Below are positions 15,348-25,306 of a stretch of 64,000 nt of DNA, piece after piece. This DNA is from Corynebacterium fournieri (GTDB lineage: Bacteria > Actinomycetota > Actinomycetes > Mycobacteriales > Mycobacteriaceae). The notes beneath the pieces are model-generated. The model was not told where the DNA came from, searched no databases, and saw only the letters and a program-made list of their open reading frames with translations. Positions within the stretch are counted from its first letter, which is position 1. The number at the start of each line of letters is the position of its first letter. Both the position numbers and the translations under genes were made by a program. The stretch lies in assembly GCF_030408775.1 (NCBI RefSeq), contig NZ_CP047210.1:558001-622000 (forward strand), given 5' to 3'.

Positions 15348-16533
15348 CTACAACTCCATACCGCCATCACGATCACGCTGCTGTTGCTTCCGCTGGCGGC
15401 GCTTCTCGATGCGCTCGCGTGCGCGCTGCTGCGCCCCGCCCTTCTTGCCTGAGGTCTGCGACTGCCTGAACAGCGTGTAACGCTCAAGCAACTCTGGGCT
15501 GCGATGCAGTTCTTGCACCAGGAACTTCTTATCCAAGTGCTCCAACTGTTGTCCTGACTTCACCGCTTCTTCGATGATGATGGCGGCTTCATCTTCGGCG
15601 TCCGTGTGCGCGTTGCGGCGGATCTGATCAGCCTCATCGCGGGCATCCTTGCGCGTTACTGCAGCGTCGCGTGTGGCCTCGTCGCGGATGCTCGTGGCCT
15701 CATCTCGTGCTTTGCTGCGGATCGTTTCGGCGTCGCGCTCAGCCTGCTTACGGGCCTCGTCGGCTTCACGTGTGATCGACTCCGCTTCGCTGCGAGCTGC
15801 GGCTGTAATCTCGCCCGCCTTGGCCCGTGCAGTCTCTTCGGCTCGTTCGAGCAGCTCGTCTGCTTGCGCTTCGGCAAGGCCCATGGTCTGTTCGGCGTCC
15901 TGCTCGGCTTTCTCGCGTGATTCACGAAGTGCGCGCTCAGCAACAGCGCGGGCCTGTTCTTCGGCGTGCTGCAGCACACTTTGCGCTTTCTCGTTGGCTT
16001 CTTGGGCCTGCTTGAGTTCTTTTGCTGCCTGCTCGCGATCACGCTCGATCGCGTCCATGTCGCGCTGCACGGAGCGCTTCTTGACTTCCACTTCACCTTC
16101 GCGGTTCTTGAGATCCCGCTCTCGGTCTTGCTGCTCGGTGTAGCGGTCGAGGTTCAGCGACTCGTCGTGTCGTTCAGAGACTTCCAGCTCGACCGGATAA
16201 CCCAACGAGTGCATGTGTGCACGAAGCCCTCGCTGTGCATCGATGAACTTCTGTTGGCCCGATATCTGCTTGCCCTTCTTCGGGTCGTCTTTGTACCGCA
16301 CCGTGGGGTCTGTGTTGTACGCGATGCCAGGGCGGCAACGCAGCGTACCGGGCTTGTCCGGATGAGGGGAGAGGGTGTCCGCCTGAAACTGGATGTGTGG
16401 CGTCGATTCGTCGAAGTTCATGTCCCCGCCGGCGACTGCGTCGATACCGCCGGGAATGAAGTTCTCGGCGAGCCAACGCATTGACTCTTCGGGGTACTTC
16501 TTTGCTTCTTCGTAGTCGCGGGCGACATAGCGC
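15348..16533 (-). pseudogene. Plasmid mobilisation/recombination protein (Mob/Pre, MobV-type relaxase), N-terminus deleted
   Basis: The frame reads from the IS256 edge (YVARDYEEAKKYPEES) through FDESTPHIQFQADTLSP, the third relaxase motif of Mob_Pre proteins (usually HxDExTPH; here N-F-D-E-S-T-P-H), to KFIDAQRGLRAHMHSLGYPV. A long Ala/Glu/Arg-rich coiled coil (about 200 residues) and a basic tail (RERIEKRRQRKQQQR) follow. The first ~100 residues, with the nicking residue and motif I, are missing because the IS256-family element replaces them. Translation could start at ATG 16481, but the relaxase would be inactive. It shows that the island contains mobilisable plasmid DNA. Confidence 0.8.
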
Positions 16534-17959
16534 GAGAGTGTCCGATTCTTTGTGTGCGGGGCTTGGTTTACAAGTAGTCCGCGAACCGGTCAGGGTACGC
16601 CACGGCTAGCTGGTTGATGGCTTGTTTCCACCCGTTGGCTTTCGCCTCTTCAATGTAGCCGTTGCACTCAGTTGCCCGTTTCGCCTTCTTCGCACGCTGA
16701 GCGGCGCGCTTGTCCTCGATGTTGCAGATCATCAACCATGGGGTCTTCAGCGCCGCGGTGTCGTTCGGGAATTGGCCGCGGTTACGGGTGGCTTTGCGCA
16801 GTTCAGCATTCAGCGATTCGATGGAGTTCGTGGTGTAGAGCACCCTGCGGGCTGCCAGCGGGAACTGCAGAAACGGCACGAACCGATCCCACGCATCTCG
16901 CCACACCTTGACCGATTGCGGATACTTCCGTCCCCAGCTCGGACGCGTCCAGGGCGGCACGCGCGGTGTCTTCGTTCGGCGCGGTGTAGACCTCCCGCAA
17001 AGCACTGGATACGGGTTTGCGGTCCTGGTAGGACACCCACCTGCTCGCCGCCCGGATCAGATGCACGATGCAGGTTTGTACCATGGAATTCGGCCAGGTC
17101 GCTTCCACCGCCTCGGGCAGGCCCTTGAGTCCGTCGCAGCAGAGGATGAATACGTCTTGGATCCCGCGGTTGGCATGGTCAGCGCACACTGACGCCCAGA
17201 ATGCGGCGCCTTTGTTATCGGCGTTCCACAAGCCCAGGATATGTTTGATGCCGTCCATGTCTACACCGACAGCCATGTAGCAGGACTTATTGACCACACG
17301 GTGGCCGTCGCGGATCTTCACCCGAAGCGCGTCGAGGAAGATCGCCGGGTAGAACTCGTCCAACTGGCGGTTCTGCCACAGCATCACCTCAAGCACCGCG
17401 TCAGTAATCGTGCTGATGGTATCCGGGCTCGTGTCCACCCCGAGGGTGGTCACAAGGTGGTGCTGGATATCACGCACCATCATCCCGCCCGCGTATAGGG
17501 AGATGATCATGTCGTCGAGCTCGGTGAGCCTGCGCGCGCCCTTGGGCACCATCTGCGGCTGAAACGTGCCTGCCCGATCCCTGGGCACGTCACTTCCAAC
17601 GGGCCTTAGCCAGAATCCACGGTCTTGGTGTATTACCCGTTTCGGTGATCACCACCAGCATTCTCTACCTGGGCTTTAGCTTTGCGGTCGGAGTGTTCAT
17701 AGCCCAAATGGGCATCCATCTCCGCCTGCAGGCCGGCGTTGATCGATGCCTGCAAAAGCCCCCTTGACCAGCTCGCTGGCGTCGTCGGTGGAGGTGGACA
17801 GCTCCCCTATGAGCTTTGCGAGCTCGGGGCTATCTATCAGCTTCTCGCTGATCGCGTTGACCCTCGACGGGTCGTGGCCTTTCTTCGGTGACACAGTAGT
17901 CATTATCGGTGAAACTCCTTTTAGATCAGAGCCTCACACACAAATTTCCTGACACCCTC
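16534..17959 (-). mobile_element. Decayed IS256-family (mutator-type) insertion sequence
   Basis: Imperfect ~30-bp ends face each other: GAGAGTGTCCGATTCTTTGT at 16534 and, on the opposite strand, GAGGGTGTCAGGAAATTTGT at 17959. They enclose a transposase on the minus strand. No target duplication is seen: the flanks (CATAGCGC and TATCCGGT) differ, which suggests a later deletion or recombination that fused one end to the chromosome and removed the start of mob. Confidence 0.8.
16568..17903 (-). pseudogene. IS256-family transposase, multiply interrupted
   Basis: The parts read MTTVSPKKGHDPSRVNAISE (start 17903), then after a frameshift LLQASINAGLQAEMDAHLGY, then VENAGGDHRNG-stop, YTKTVDSG-stop, another frameshift into VPRDRAGTFQPQMVPKG, the DDE-type core (RVKIRDGHRVVNKSCYMAVG; ILCCDGLKGLPEAVEATWP) and, after a third frameshift near 16950, WDRFVPFLQFP...TTNSIESLNAELRK to the stop at 16568. 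At least two nonsense and three frameshift lesions make it non-functional. Landmark order and length match IS256/mutator transposases. Confidence 0.85.
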
Positions 17960-17989
17960 TATCCGGTAGGGACGACACGAAAAGCGGAA

Positions 17990-18017
17990 AGCCCACCCGT
18001 GATCGAACGAGTGGGCT
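17990..18017 (-). terminator. Terminator of the DJ-1/PfpI gene
   Basis: On the minus strand AGCCCAC pairs with GTGGGCT, followed by TTCCGCTTTT. It lies 15 nt past the stop at 18032. Confidence 0.7.
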
Positions 18018-18031
18018 AGATAAGGAGGGCG

Positions 18032-18715
18032 TTATTTCCCAAGCGTCTTCAGCACAGCCTCGCCCACACCCGCAGCCGACGTCGGGTTCTGGCCGGTGAT
18101 GAGCTTGCCGTCGACGACGACGTGCTTGGTCATCGGGATCTTGGCGGTGGTGTACTCGCCGGCTTGGGCGCGCAGTTTCTCTTCCAGGCTGAAGGGGACT
18201 TCCTCGGTGCGGCGGGCGAGTTTCTCCTCGGTCCAGGAGTAGCCGGTGACCCGGCGGCCGTCGAGAAGCATGCGCCCGCTGGCAAGGGGAACATCGAGCA
18301 GACCGCACGGGCCGTGGCAGACCGCGGCAACGATCTTGTCGTTGTCGGCGAAGTGGGCGACGGCCTTCTTCACCTCGTCGGCGGCGAAGTCGAACATGGT
18401 GCCGTGGCCGCCGATGAGGTAGATGCCGTCGTAATCGTCGAGGTCGACGTCGGAAATTGCCGGGGTGTTATCGAGCTGGTCCATGAACTCGGGGTCCTCG
18501 TAGCGTTTGTTCGTGCCACCGAGCTGGATCACCGGGGTTTTCAGGCTCACCGGGTCGATGGGAACGGCGCCGCCGTCGACGCTGGCGAGGGTGACCTCGT
18601 GGCCGGCCTCGGTGAGCACGTCGTAGAAGTGCGTGTACTCGCCGAGCCACATGCCGGTGTGGATGCCGGAGCCGGTGTAGCGGTGGACGCTGGTGGAAAG
18701 CGCAAGAAACTTCAT
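18032..18715 (-). CDS. DJ-1/PfpI (type 1 glutamine amidotransferase-like) protein, Hsp31-like
   Basis: A 227-residue protein from ATG 18715. The nucleophile elbow is AAVCHGPCGLL with Cys133. The upstream acidic motif YDGIYLIGGHGTMFDF and the early metal/catalytic region GIHTGMWLGEYTHFYDVL (His18, Glu27-like positions) match Hsp31-type DJ-1 proteins, which act as glyoxalase III, deglycase or holding chaperone. It is probably cytoplasmic and stress-related. A CATAAT element ends 6 nt before the ATG (18726-18721), so the mRNA is probably leaderless. It diverges from the NCS1 permease gene with 41 bp between start codons. Confidence 0.9.
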   Translation of the reverse strand: MKFLALSTSVHRYTGSGIHTGMWLGEYTHFYDVLTEAGHEVTLASVDGGAVPIDPVSLKTPVIQLGGTNKRYEDPEFMDQLDNTPAISDVDLDDYDGIYLIGGHGTMFDFAADEVKKAVAHFADNDKIVAAVCHGPCGLLDVPLASGRMLLDGRRVTGYSWTEEKLARRTEEVPFSLEEKLRAQAGEYTTAKIPMTKHVVVDGKLITGQNPTSAAGVGEAVLKTLGK

Positions 18716-18720
18716 AACGC

Positions 18721-18750
18721 CATTATGCGTGCGTGAGCACGTCGTATAGT
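18721..18750. promoter_or_regulatory. Back-to-back leaderless promoters
   Basis: On the minus strand CATAAT (18726-18721) precedes ATG 18715 by 6 nt. On the plus strand TATAGT (18745-18750) precedes ATG 18757 by 6 nt. The -35 regions must overlap in the 18 bp between them. Confidence 0.5.
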
Positions 18751-18756
18751 TTGTGT

Positions 18757-20208
18757 ATGACAGACAACACACAGGTGCGCAGCACCACGCCCGTGGTGGA
18801 AACCCTGGGCATCGACATCGTCCCCGAATCCGAGCGCACCGCGAAACCCTCCGATTTGTTTTGGCCGTGGTTCGCCGCCAACATCTCAGTCTTCGGCATC
18901 TCCTACGGCTCGTTCGTGCTCTGGTTCGGGTTGTCGTTCTGGCAGGGCGCGCTGGTGACCGCACTCGGGGTGACCTTCTCGTTCTTCCTCTGCGGGCTCA
19001 TCGCCGTGGCCGGCAAGCGCGGGTCCGCGCCGACGATGGTTCTCTCGCGCGCCGCGTTCGGCGTGGAGGGGCAGAAGGTGCCGGGCATCGTCTCGTGGCT
19101 GACGTCCATCGGCTGGGAGACGTTCCTGTCGATTATGGCGGTGCTGGCCACCACCACGGTGATCCGCGAGCTCGGCGGCAACCCGGGCACCGCTACCAAG
19201 GTCATCGCTACCGTGATCGTCGCCGGGCTGATCGTGGCAGCATCGGTGCTGGGCTACCACACGATCATGAAGCTGCAATCAGTGCTGACCTGGATCACCG
19301 GCGCGGTGACCGTGCTGTACATGGCGCTGACCATCCCGCGCATCGACTGGGCCGCGGTCCAAGCCATCCCCTCCGGTTCTACGGGCAGCGTGGTCGGTGC
19401 GCTGGTGATGGTGATGACGGGCTTCGGCCTGGGTTGGATCAACATCGCCGCCGACTGGTCGCGCTACCAGCGCCGCGACACCCCGGATTCCGCCATCATC
19501 TTCTGGAACACATTCGGCGGCGCTATCGCTCCTGCGATTTTGGTGGTTTTCGGGTTGTTGCTCGCCGCGTCCGACGAGGCGCTGGCGGAGGCGATCGCGG
19601 ACGATCCCATCGGCGCGCTTGCCGTGGTGCTTCCCACCTGGGTGCTCGTGCCGTTTTTGATCACCGCGGTGCTGGCGCTGGTCTCCGGCGCGGTGCTGGG
19701 CATCTACTCCTCGGGCCTGACACTTCTGACCTTGGGCATCAATATCCCACGCCCCGCGGCCGCCGCGATCGACGGTGTCATCCTCACCCTCGGCACCATC
19801 TGGGTGGTCTTCTTCGCTGAAAGCTTCCTCGGGCCGTTCCAATCCTTCCTGATCACTCTTGGCGTGCCGCTAGCCAGCTGGGCGGGCATCCTCATTGCGG
19901 ACATCTACTGTCGCACCAAGGACTACGATGAGCACGCGCTTTACAACGCCAAAGGGCGCTACGGCGCCGTCGACTGGGTCTCCATCAGCATCCTGGCCGT
20001 CTCCTCGGTGATCGGGTGGGGCTTGGTGGCCAACCTCTTCGCGGAGGAAGCGGCCTGGAACAACTGGCAGGGCTACCTCCTGCCGCTGGTCGGCGAGCAC
20101 TGGGCAGATGCCAACCTTGGCGTGCTCGTCGCACTCGTTCTCTCCTTTGCTGTGGCGTGGTTTGCGCGCCGGGGCCGCATCCGCCGGCAAGAGGGGAGCG
20201 CGTCCTAA
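18757..20208 (+). CDS. NCS1-family purine/cytosine/thiamine-precursor permease
   Basis: A 483-residue protein with 12 membrane helices starting MTDNTQVRSTTPVVETLGID. NCS1 landmarks: FAANISVFGISYGSFVLWFG (helix 1), RGSAPTMVLSRAAFGVEG, GFGLGWINIAADWSRYQRR (helix 6 substrate region) and a late YNAKGRYGAVDW. The family imports cytosine, purines, allantoin, hydantoin or the thiamine pyrimidine HMP. With thiE-O-S-G-F about 1 kb away and thiC further on, HMP is possible, but no TPP riboswitch precedes this gene and an unrelated gene lies between, so the substrate is open. Confidence 0.85.
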   Translation: MTDNTQVRSTTPVVETLGIDIVPESERTAKPSDLFWPWFAANISVFGISYGSFVLWFGLSFWQGALVTALGVTFSFFLCGLIAVAGKRGSAPTMVLSRAAFGVEGQKVPGIVSWLTSIGWETFLSIMAVLATTTVIRELGGNPGTATKVIATVIVAGLIVAASVLGYHTIMKLQSVLTWITGAVTVLYMALTIPRIDWAAVQAIPSGSTGSVVGALVMVMTGFGLGWINIAADWSRYQRRDTPDSAIIFWNTFGGAIAPAILVVFGLLLAASDEALAEAIADDPIGALAVVLPTWVLVPFLITAVLALVSGAVLGIYSSGLTLLTLGINIPRPAAAAIDGVILTLGTIWVVFFAESFLGPFQSFLITLGVPLASWAGILIADIYCRTKDYDEHALYNAKGRYGAVDWVSISILAVSSVIGWGLVANLFAEEAAWNNWQGYLLPLVGEHWADANLGVLVALVLSFAVAWFARRGRIRRQEGSAS

Positions 20209-20220
20209 GAGCAACCCAAT

Positions 20221-20691
20221 CTATACAGCCGGGTTGTGCACCAGCAGGCGGTCCACCTGGTCTGAAAGATCCGGGGCCTCGGCGTCAAAGTCGCCGGGCA
20301 GTTCCCGGTCCGCCTGCGCAAGCGCGCCGGGATCCGGCTCACCGCTGGCCATCGACGCCTCCGCCGCGTCGAGCAGCCGCTGCAGGCGGGGCACGTTGAG
20401 CTGGTACGCGCCGTCGTGCTCCGGGCCTTGGACCGGTGCGAGCCAGCCCGTGGCGATGAAGATGAACATGCGGGTTTCCAGCATGTTCGCTTTCAGTCCG
20501 AGTGTGTCCTTTGGATCTCCCAGTCCTCGCACGTAACCTCTGCGGGCCTCGCGCACGGTGCCATCGGTGTCCAGGACGGGTCCTGAGTGGTCGTCGGCGT
20601 TAAGCGCGATGTCGGCCAACATATACAGTTCTCGGGGGAAGAGCGACGGCGGCTGTGCGCAGCGGACGGCGGCTCTCAATATCTCGCCCAA
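20221..20691 (-). CDS. Hypothetical protein (156 aa)
   Basis: I place the start at TTG 20691 because AAAGGAGG lies 5 nt upstream and a TATAAT box (20736-20731) gives a ~30-nt leader; the ATG at 20724 has no such support. The product is soluble and acidic, with RELYMLADIALNADDHSGPV, RRGYVRGLGDPKDTLGLKAN and a C-terminal helical part ending DRLLVHNPAV. It resembles no family I know. It lies between the NCS1 permease (convergent, 12 bp gap) and a secreted protein gene. Confidence 0.65.
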   Translation of the reverse strand: MGEILRAAVRCAQPPSLFPRELYMLADIALNADDHSGPVLDTDGTVREARRGYVRGLGDPKDTLGLKANMLETRMFIFIATGWLAPVQGPEHDGAYQLNVPRLQRLLDAAEASMASGEPDPGALAQADRELPGDFDAEAPDLSDQVDRLLVHNPAV

Positions 20692-20730
20692 GGGCGCCTC
20701 CTTTATGCGGTTGTGGTGGAACAAGCGGAC

Positions 20731-20736
20731 ATTATA
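20731..20736 (-). promoter_or_regulatory. -10 element of the 156-aa hypothetical gene
   Basis: TATAAT on the minus strand, about 40 bp upstream of the TTG start, preceded by a G/T-rich stretch with no clear -35. Confidence 0.5.
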
Positions 20737-20792
20737 AAAACCCGCCCGACGCGAATAGTTTCACAGTCGAACGGGTGTTTGTGAATTTGGGT

Positions 20793-21227
20793 TTAGAGCT
20801 TGAACAGCACCTGGTTGGTGGCGCCGGCGCGGATGATCGCGCGGGTGGCAATGTCCGCCACGTACAGATTGCCGGAGAAATCCGGGGCGATGTAGGCGGA
20901 GCCGAGCTGCTTGACCTGCAGGGGGTTCAGCTTCTGGGGCGGGTTGGTAAAGCCCTGGTTCCAGCAGTGTACCTCGGCGGATCCGCCACCGACGCTGACG
21001 GCCGGGGCGAGCTGCCCCGGCGGGTTGCACTCCGGCTGTGCCTTGCGTGCGGGGTCGGACACGCAGATGGTCTTCGTGGTGCCGTTGACTTGGTAGATCT
21101 CGCAGCGGACGTCGCCTGCGGTGTTGGAGTAGGCGGCGCTGTTTGCGGATGCGGCCGGCGCGAGCGCGGCAGCGGCGGCGATGAGGGTGGCTGTAGCAAC
21201 GATGGGGGCGGTCTTTGTGATCTGCAT
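20793..21227 (-). CDS. Secreted hypothetical protein (144 aa)
   Basis: ATG 21227 begins a signal peptide (MQITKTAPIVATATLIAAAA...ASA, cleavage near residue 28). The mature part has four cysteines (VRCEIY, KTICVSD, PECNPPG, VHCWNQ), suggesting two disulfides, and ends IRAGATNQVLFKL. This type of small secreted protein is common in corynebacteria; no function is known. It lies between the thiF end (17 bp away) and the hypothetical gene at 20691, all on the minus strand. Confidence 0.75.
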   Translation of the reverse strand: MQITKTAPIVATATLIAAAAALAPAASANSAAYSNTAGDVRCEIYQVNGTTKTICVSDPARKAQPECNPPGQLAPAVSVGGGSAEVHCWNQGFTNPPQKLNPLQVKQLGSAYIAPDFSGNLYVADIATRAIIRAGATNQVLFKL

Positions 21228-21244
21228 GACAAAAGTATTGCAGT

Positions 21245-22345
21245 TTATGTCCAGCGTTGCACGCCTCCGGGCAAAGATTTCAAAGAAATTCCCAATGTTT
21301 CGGCCAGGGCCGCATGCTTTTCGACGAATCGCTCCGAGCGCACACCACCAGCGCAATACACAACAACCTCGTCGCCGGGCGAGAACTGCTCGAGCACCCT
21401 CGATACCGACTCCGGATCCCGCTCCACCTCACTGAGCGGGAGGTTTATCCCCGGCACGGGCAGATCCGCGATCGCCTTCTCGTGCGGTTCGCGGACGTCG
21501 AGGGAGGGTAGGTGGTGGGCCGTGAGGGCGTCGAAAAGCGATTGCCCCTCATGGCTCACGGAACACGCCTCGACGTAGGTGCCCAGCTCGGTGGCCAACG
21601 GGCGCGCCGCATCGCGGACGACGTTGAATTGGCGCAACGTGCAGGTGAGCGCGTCGTACATGTGCAGCCTGCCCACCTGCACGTCGCCGATGCCGGCGAG
21701 GAACTTCACCGCCTCAGTAGACATGAGCGAGCCGACCACAGAGGTGGTCACGCCGAGCACGCCTGCGGTGGCGCAGTCTGGAACGGAATCCGCATCCGGC
21801 TGGGTGGGGTAGAGGTCGCGCAACCCCACACCGGTGTCAGGAGCGCCGGGGCCGGAGTGCCACAGTGCGATGTCGCCGCGGTAGCGCAGCACCGACCCCC
21901 ACAGAAGCGGCGTGCCGGTGACCTCGGCGGCGTCGGCGGCCATGAACTTGGTGGCAAACGTGTCGGAGCCGTCGATGAGCAGGTCGATGCCCTCGAGCGC
22001 CGCGATGACGTTGTCGGGGGTGAGCCGGTCGTTCACTGCCGTGACCTGGATGTCCGGCTGCAGGGCGCGCAACCGCTCGGCGGCCACGTCGACCTTCTTG
22101 CGGCCCACGTCGGACGCGCCGAAGAGAATCTGGCGGTGAATGTTGGTCAGATCGACTGTGTCGTCGTCCCACACCGTGATGCGGCCGATGCCTGTGGCGG
22201 CCAGCGTCTGCATGATGGGGCAGCCCAACCCGCCCGCGCCGATGACCAGCACGTGGGCGTTGTGCAGACGCTGTTGCTGCTCCGGTCCGAAGCCGGGCAG
22301 GTTCATCTGACGCGCGGTGCGCTTGAGTTCGTTGTCGGGCAGCAC
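21245..22345 (-). CDS. thiF: ThiF/MoeB-type adenylyltransferase with C-terminal rhodanese domain
   Basis: A 366-residue protein. It activates the C-terminus of a ThiS-like sulfur carrier by adenylation and may load sulfur through its own rhodanese domain. The E1-like domain (about 1-240) has VLVIGAGGLGCPIMQTLAA, DDDTVDLTNIHRQILF and the conserved Cys in VPDCATAGVLG. CxxC zinc pairs usual in MoeB are not obvious. The rhodanese domain (about 270-366) has LDVREPHEKAIADLPVPG and active-site loop VVYCAGGVRSE. It abuts thiG and closes the thiE-O-S-G-F operon. A fused rhodanese is the usual actinobacterial form. Confidence 0.92.
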   Translation of the reverse strand: MLPDNELKRTARQMNLPGFGPEQQQRLHNAHVLVIGAGGLGCPIMQTLAATGIGRITVWDDDTVDLTNIHRQILFGASDVGRKKVDVAAERLRALQPDIQVTAVNDRLTPDNVIAALEGIDLLIDGSDTFATKFMAADAAEVTGTPLLWGSVLRYRGDIALWHSGPGAPDTGVGLRDLYPTQPDADSVPDCATAGVLGVTTSVVGSLMSTEAVKFLAGIGDVQVGRLHMYDALTCTLRQFNVVRDAARPLATELGTYVEACSVSHEGQSLFDALTAHHLPSLDVREPHEKAIADLPVPGINLPLSEVERDPESVSRVLEQFSPGDEVVVYCAGGVRSERFVEKHAALAETLGISLKSLPGGVQRWT

Positions 22346-24389
<2,044 letters not shown>

Positions 24390-24398
24390 GGGTAGCGC

Positions 24399-25052
24399 CT
24401 AAGCGTCGGCCTTTTGGGCCCTTTCGAACTCCGCAACCACGCGTGCGCAATACGCGCCCGGATCCTGTGCGTGCATGATGCCGCGCACGATCGCCAGCCC
24501 GTCCACGCCCTGAGCCGCAAGCGCGTAGGCGTCGTCTGCGGTGACATCGCCGATGGCCACCAGCGGCAACTCGGAGGCGGCAACCAGCTCCGGGTAGCCC
24601 TCTAAACCGATGGGGGCGCGACCGGAGTCCTTCGTCGGGGTGGCGCGAAACGGCCCACAGCCGATGTAGTCGACTACATCAGCCACCTCGTTGGCGGCGC
24701 GCACCAGTTTGAGCGTGCCCGTGGTCAAGCCGATGATCGCGTCCGGGCCGAGCAGCTCGCGTACCACGCGCACATCCAAGTCGTCTTGGCCCACGTGCAC
24801 CCCGGCGACGCCTTTGTCCATCAGGGCGAGGGCGACGTCCACGCGATCGTCGACAAGCACTCGCGCGCGCGGGTTGACGGCGTGAACCGCCTCGGCGACG
24901 GCGAGGGAGAGCGAGTAAAGCTCGCGCGCGGAAATCGGCTTTGAACGCACCTGAATCACGCCCGCGCCGCCGGCCGCCGCTGCCCGGGCGCGTTCGACCA
25001 CGTCAGGGCCTTGGCCGGTGACGAAGTAGCAGCGTAGATCGAGCCTAGTCAC
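24399..25052 (-). CDS. thiE: Thiamine-phosphate synthase ThiE
   Basis: A 217-residue TIM-barrel enzyme that joins HMP-pyrophosphate and thiazole phosphate. Landmarks: VIQVRSKPISARELYSL, VLVDDRVDVALALMDKGVAG, VHVGQDDLDV, IGCGPFRATPTKD (phosphate binding) and LVAIGDVTADDAYALAAQGV. The start is GTG 25052, overlapping the preceding small gene by 8 bp, which implies coupling. Confidence 0.95.
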   Translation of the reverse strand: MTRLDLRCYFVTGQGPDVVERARAAAAGGAGVIQVRSKPISARELYSLSLAVAEAVHAVNPRARVLVDDRVDVALALMDKGVAGVHVGQDDLDVRVVRELLGPDAIIGLTTGTLKLVRAANEVADVVDYIGCGPFRATPTKDSGRAPIGLEGYPELVAASELPLVAIGDVTADDAYALAAQGVDGLAIVRGIMHAQDPGAYCARVVAEFERAQKADA

Positions 25053-25296
25053 GCAGCGCCTTGATCAGCTCGTCCTTGGTCATCTCGGAGCGGCCCTCGA
25101 TATTCAGCTCCTGGGCGCGCTTGTACAGCTCGTCTTTCGTCCAGTCCTCGTAGGAGCCGGCCTCGCCGCCGCGCTCGCCGACCTCACTGCGGCCGTCGCG
25201 CGCCGCGGCGTTAGCGATCGCCGCGGCCTTGGACTTGGAGTTGCCCTCGCGCAGCAGGGCCTCGTACACCTCTGGGTCCTTGATCGAGTCAGCCAT
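25045..25296 (-). CDS. Small Rho-N-domain-like protein heading the thiamine operon
   Basis: An 83-residue protein. The N-terminal half (EVYEALLREGNSKSKAAAIA) resembles the DUF7218 type of actinobacterial proteins; the C-terminal half (WTKDELYKRAQELNIEGRSE) is a SAP/Rho_N-type helix-extended-loop-helix likely to bind nucleic acid. A TAGGCT box (25309-25304), overlapping the stop of the CDF gene, ends 7 nt before the ATG, so this gene probably starts a leaderless transcript that continues through thiE-thiF. Overlap with thiE is suggestive, but these small proteins occur elsewhere without thi genes. Confidence 0.75.
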   Translation of the reverse strand: MADSIKDPEVYEALLREGNSKSKAAAIANAAARDGRSEVGERGGEAGSYEDWTKDELYKRAQELNIEGRSEMTKDELIKALRD

Positions 25297-25306
25297 GCCA
25301 GCCAGC

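Noticed and set aside
7004-17960. attL/attR direct repeats of the tRNA end flanking the island
   Set aside because: I searched for a second copy of the tRNA 3' end near the right border by eye and found none.
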